Under the pieces are notes generated by a model, which ran no database searches, was not told the DNA's origin, and was given only the letters and a program-made list of their open reading frames with translations. The position numbers and the translations under genes are program-made. Below, one piece after another: positions 5,003 to 6,169 of a DNA stretch of 6,169 nt. Position 1 is the stretch's first letter. Each line of letters starts with the position of its first letter. Origin of the DNA: Nitrospirales bacterium (GTDB lineage Bacteria; Nitrospirota; Nitrospiria; Nitrospirales; UBA8639); assembly GCA_021604265.1 (NCBI GenBank), contig BQIY01000147.1, positions 1 to 6,169 of the forward strand. The letters are read 5' to 3'.

Positions 5003-5467
5003 TTATTGCGATTCGAAGAACTGATGTTGTCGCCAAGCTTCATAGACGACAACGGCGACGGCATTACTTAAATTGAGACTCCGGGAATCCGGTTTCATGG
5101 GTATTCGCAAGAGATGAGTCGCGGGAAGTGAAGCTAAGATTTCTTGAGAGAGTCCTCTGGTTTCCGGACCAAACAGGAGTGCATCGCCAGGTTGAAATTC
5201 TATGCTGTGATAGCTCGATTGGCCTTTTGTGGTGATGCCGAACAGGCGTGATGGATTTCGAGCGTTCACGTAAGCTTCAAAATTGTCATAGAGTTCGACG
5301 TTTGCGAGCTCATGATAATCAAGTCCTGCTCGTTTGGCTCCTTTGTCACCCCAGCGAAATCCCAAGGGTCGAATGAGATGAAGGGGGAAACCTGTGTTCG
5401 CGCATAAACGAATAATATTACCAGTGTTCGGTGGAATTTCTGGTTGATAGAGGACGATGTCCAGCAT
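5003..5467 (-). CDS. trmL: tRNA (cytidine/uridine(34)-2'-O)-methyltransferase TrmL
   Basis: A SPOUT-family methyltransferase that uses S-adenosylmethionine to methylate the 2'-O of wobble nucleotide 34 in leucine tRNAs (CAA and UAA anticodons in E. coli). It acts in the cytosol as a homodimer. The 154-residue product matches the family length (E. coli 157) and is collinear from the first residue: '[20 protein letters not shown]' 1-20, 'GLDYHEL' 48-54, the knot/cofactor motif 'FGPETRGL' 99-106, and '[20 protein letters not shown]' 121-140 ending in 'YEAWRQ'. All SPOUT motifs 1-3 are intact, so it should be active. The start is supported by homology and by AAGGAAA (5478-5484) 10 nt upstream. 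The gene follows acs on the same strand after a 203-nt gap, so independent transcription is likely. Confidence 0.97.
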   Translation of the reverse strand: MLDIVLYQPEIPPNTGNIIRLCANTGFPLHLIRPLGFRWGDKGAKRAGLDYHELANVELYDNFEAYVNARNPSRLFGITTKGQSSYHSIEFQPGDALLFGPETRGLSQEILASLPATHLLRIPMKPDSRSLNLSNAVAVVVYEAWRQHQFFESQ

Positions 5468-5570
5468 GATCGAAGCGTTTCCTTACCATTCGTCGCTCAA
5501 CAGAAGATAATGGCGTGCGTCGTTGAGTGATGTGCGGGAGAAATGCGGGAATGAATGTGACTCGAAGGTT

Positions 5571-5607
5571 GCTTGACCTGATCTCCCATCTCCATCAATG
5601 GTCAAGC
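5571..5607. repeat. Long interrupted hairpin between acs and trmL
   Basis: GCTTGACC (5571-5578) pairs perfectly with GGTCAAGC (5600-5607). Inside it TGAT (5579-5582) pairs with ATCA (5594-5597), leaving a 2-nt bulge and an 11-nt loop, for 12 paired positions in total. It lies 64 nt past the acs stop on the minus strand. There is no T-tract, so it is either a transcript-end/processing structure for acs or a regulatory element ahead of trmL. Confidence 0.4.
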
Positions 5608-5670
5608 TGGAAATGATCGCCGGAACAGCATTCGAATTTCTGCTTGTCGAGGTCTATTGGAATCGCATGA

Positions 5671-6169
5671 CTATTCCTCAAGCGTGGAAATATCACCAGG
5701 ATCTTGCCCCAGTTCTTTGGCCTTGAGGACCCGCCTCATGATTTTCCCTGAACGGGTTTTGGGTAAAGATGTGACAATCTCCACTTCTTTGGGAACGGCG
5801 ATTTTTCCCAGTTCATTCAAGACGTGATCTTGAAGATGTTGAATCAAGTCCGGAGTTTCGGTTTGGCCTTCTTTGAGTGTGACAAAGGCCTTGATCATTT
5901 CACCGGCTGTCTTATGAGGTTTCCCAATGACGGCGGCTTCCACGACGGCTTCATGGCTCACTAACGCGCTTTCGACTTCTGCCGTACCGATTCGGTTTCC
6001 GGCAACCTTTACGACATCATCGGCCCGTCCCATAAACCAGAGATACCCATCCTTGTCCTTATGACAGACGTCACCTGCGGTATAGCAGCCTTTGATGGTA
6101 TTCCAATACAGCAGGTAGCGGTCTGGATCGTTATAAATGGTGCGCATCATCGAAGGCCATGGTTTTTTG
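5671..6169 (-). CDS. acs: Acetyl-CoA synthetase, C-terminal part (partial at right edge)
   Basis: AMP-forming acetate-CoA ligase: acetate + ATP + CoA to acetyl-CoA + AMP + PPi, cytosolic. The frame stays open to the edge (165 residues visible of about 650). The first in-frame ATG at 6150 is internal, because '[12 protein letters not shown]' is the conserved Acs interior (compare 'SWPGMMRTIY' in E. coli). Visible landmarks, numbered in the fragment: '[41 protein letters not shown]', with the GRxDDV hinge at 47-52 and the G-R-I-G-T-A-E segment after it; 'GKPHKTAGE' 82-90; and '[11 protein letters not shown]' 136-146, whose K142 is the catalytic lysine controlled by acetylation in Acs. The protein ends 'DISTLEE', as is usual for the family. 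Propionyl-CoA synthetase is a less likely alternative. Confidence 0.95.
   Translation of the reverse strand, partial: KKPWPSMMRTIYNDPDRYLLYWNTIKGCYTAGDVCHKDKDGYLWFMGRADDVVKVAGNRIGTAEVESALVSHEAVVEAAVIGKPHKTAGEMIKAFVTLKEGQTETPDLIQHLQDHVLNELGKIAVPKEVEIVTSLPKTRSGKIMRRVLKAKELGQDPGDISTLEE

Noticed and set aside
4873..5064. 63-codon minus-strand frame overlapping the 3' end of trmL
   Set aside because: It starts inside trmL in another frame, has no motif, and its composition fits a shadow frame.

Overview
This window is chromosomal DNA from a diderm (Gram-negative-type) bacterium of moderate GC. The evidence is a lipobox-bearing TPR protein, a secreted DUF4168-type protein with a clear signal peptide, and bacterial housekeeping enzymes (PpnN, TrmL, acetyl-CoA synthetase). 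I see no phage gene, intact insertion sequence, CRISPR array, tRNA or rRNA. I cannot assign a genus. This gene mix is compatible with proteobacteria and with Nitrospirota, but that is only a guess from family distributions.

Layout. (1) 1-572, minus: the N-terminal part of a lipoprotein with TPR repeats, running off the left edge. (2) 573-932: a divergent intergenic region with several short inverted repeats and a possible 57-residue CxxC micro-ORF (755-928). Its stop lies 4 nt before the ATG of the next gene. (3) 933-2330, plus: ppnN, a nucleotide 5'-monophosphate nucleosidase. (4) 2331-2596: a spacer between convergent genes, closed by a 10-bp perfect stem-loop. (5) 2597-3568, minus: a two-TM membrane protein whose cytosolic part looks like a degenerate phospholipase-D-like (HKD) fold. 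(6) 3569-4353: 785 nt with no convincing protein gene. It carries a good minus-strand hairpin plus T-tract and, near the right side, a sigma-54-like -24/-12 element with an embedded perfect DnaA-box 9-mer. (7) 4354-4740, plus: a small exported DUF4168-type protein. (8) 4741-5002: convergent spacer with two strong stem-loops. (9) 5003-5467, minus: trmL. (10) 5468-5670: spacer with a long hairpin. (11) 5671-6169, minus: the C-terminal domain of acetyl-CoA synthetase, running off the right edge.

The genes do not form an obvious pathway. Most are single transcription units in alternating orientation, and only acs and trmL are neighbours on the same strand. The least ordinary items are the degenerate PLD-like membrane protein, the possible CxxC micro-ORF coupled to ppnN, and the gene-free 785-nt stretch with terminator-like and promoter-like signals that may hide a small RNA. 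I do not see a clear multi-gene novel system, and I scored the findings accordingly.
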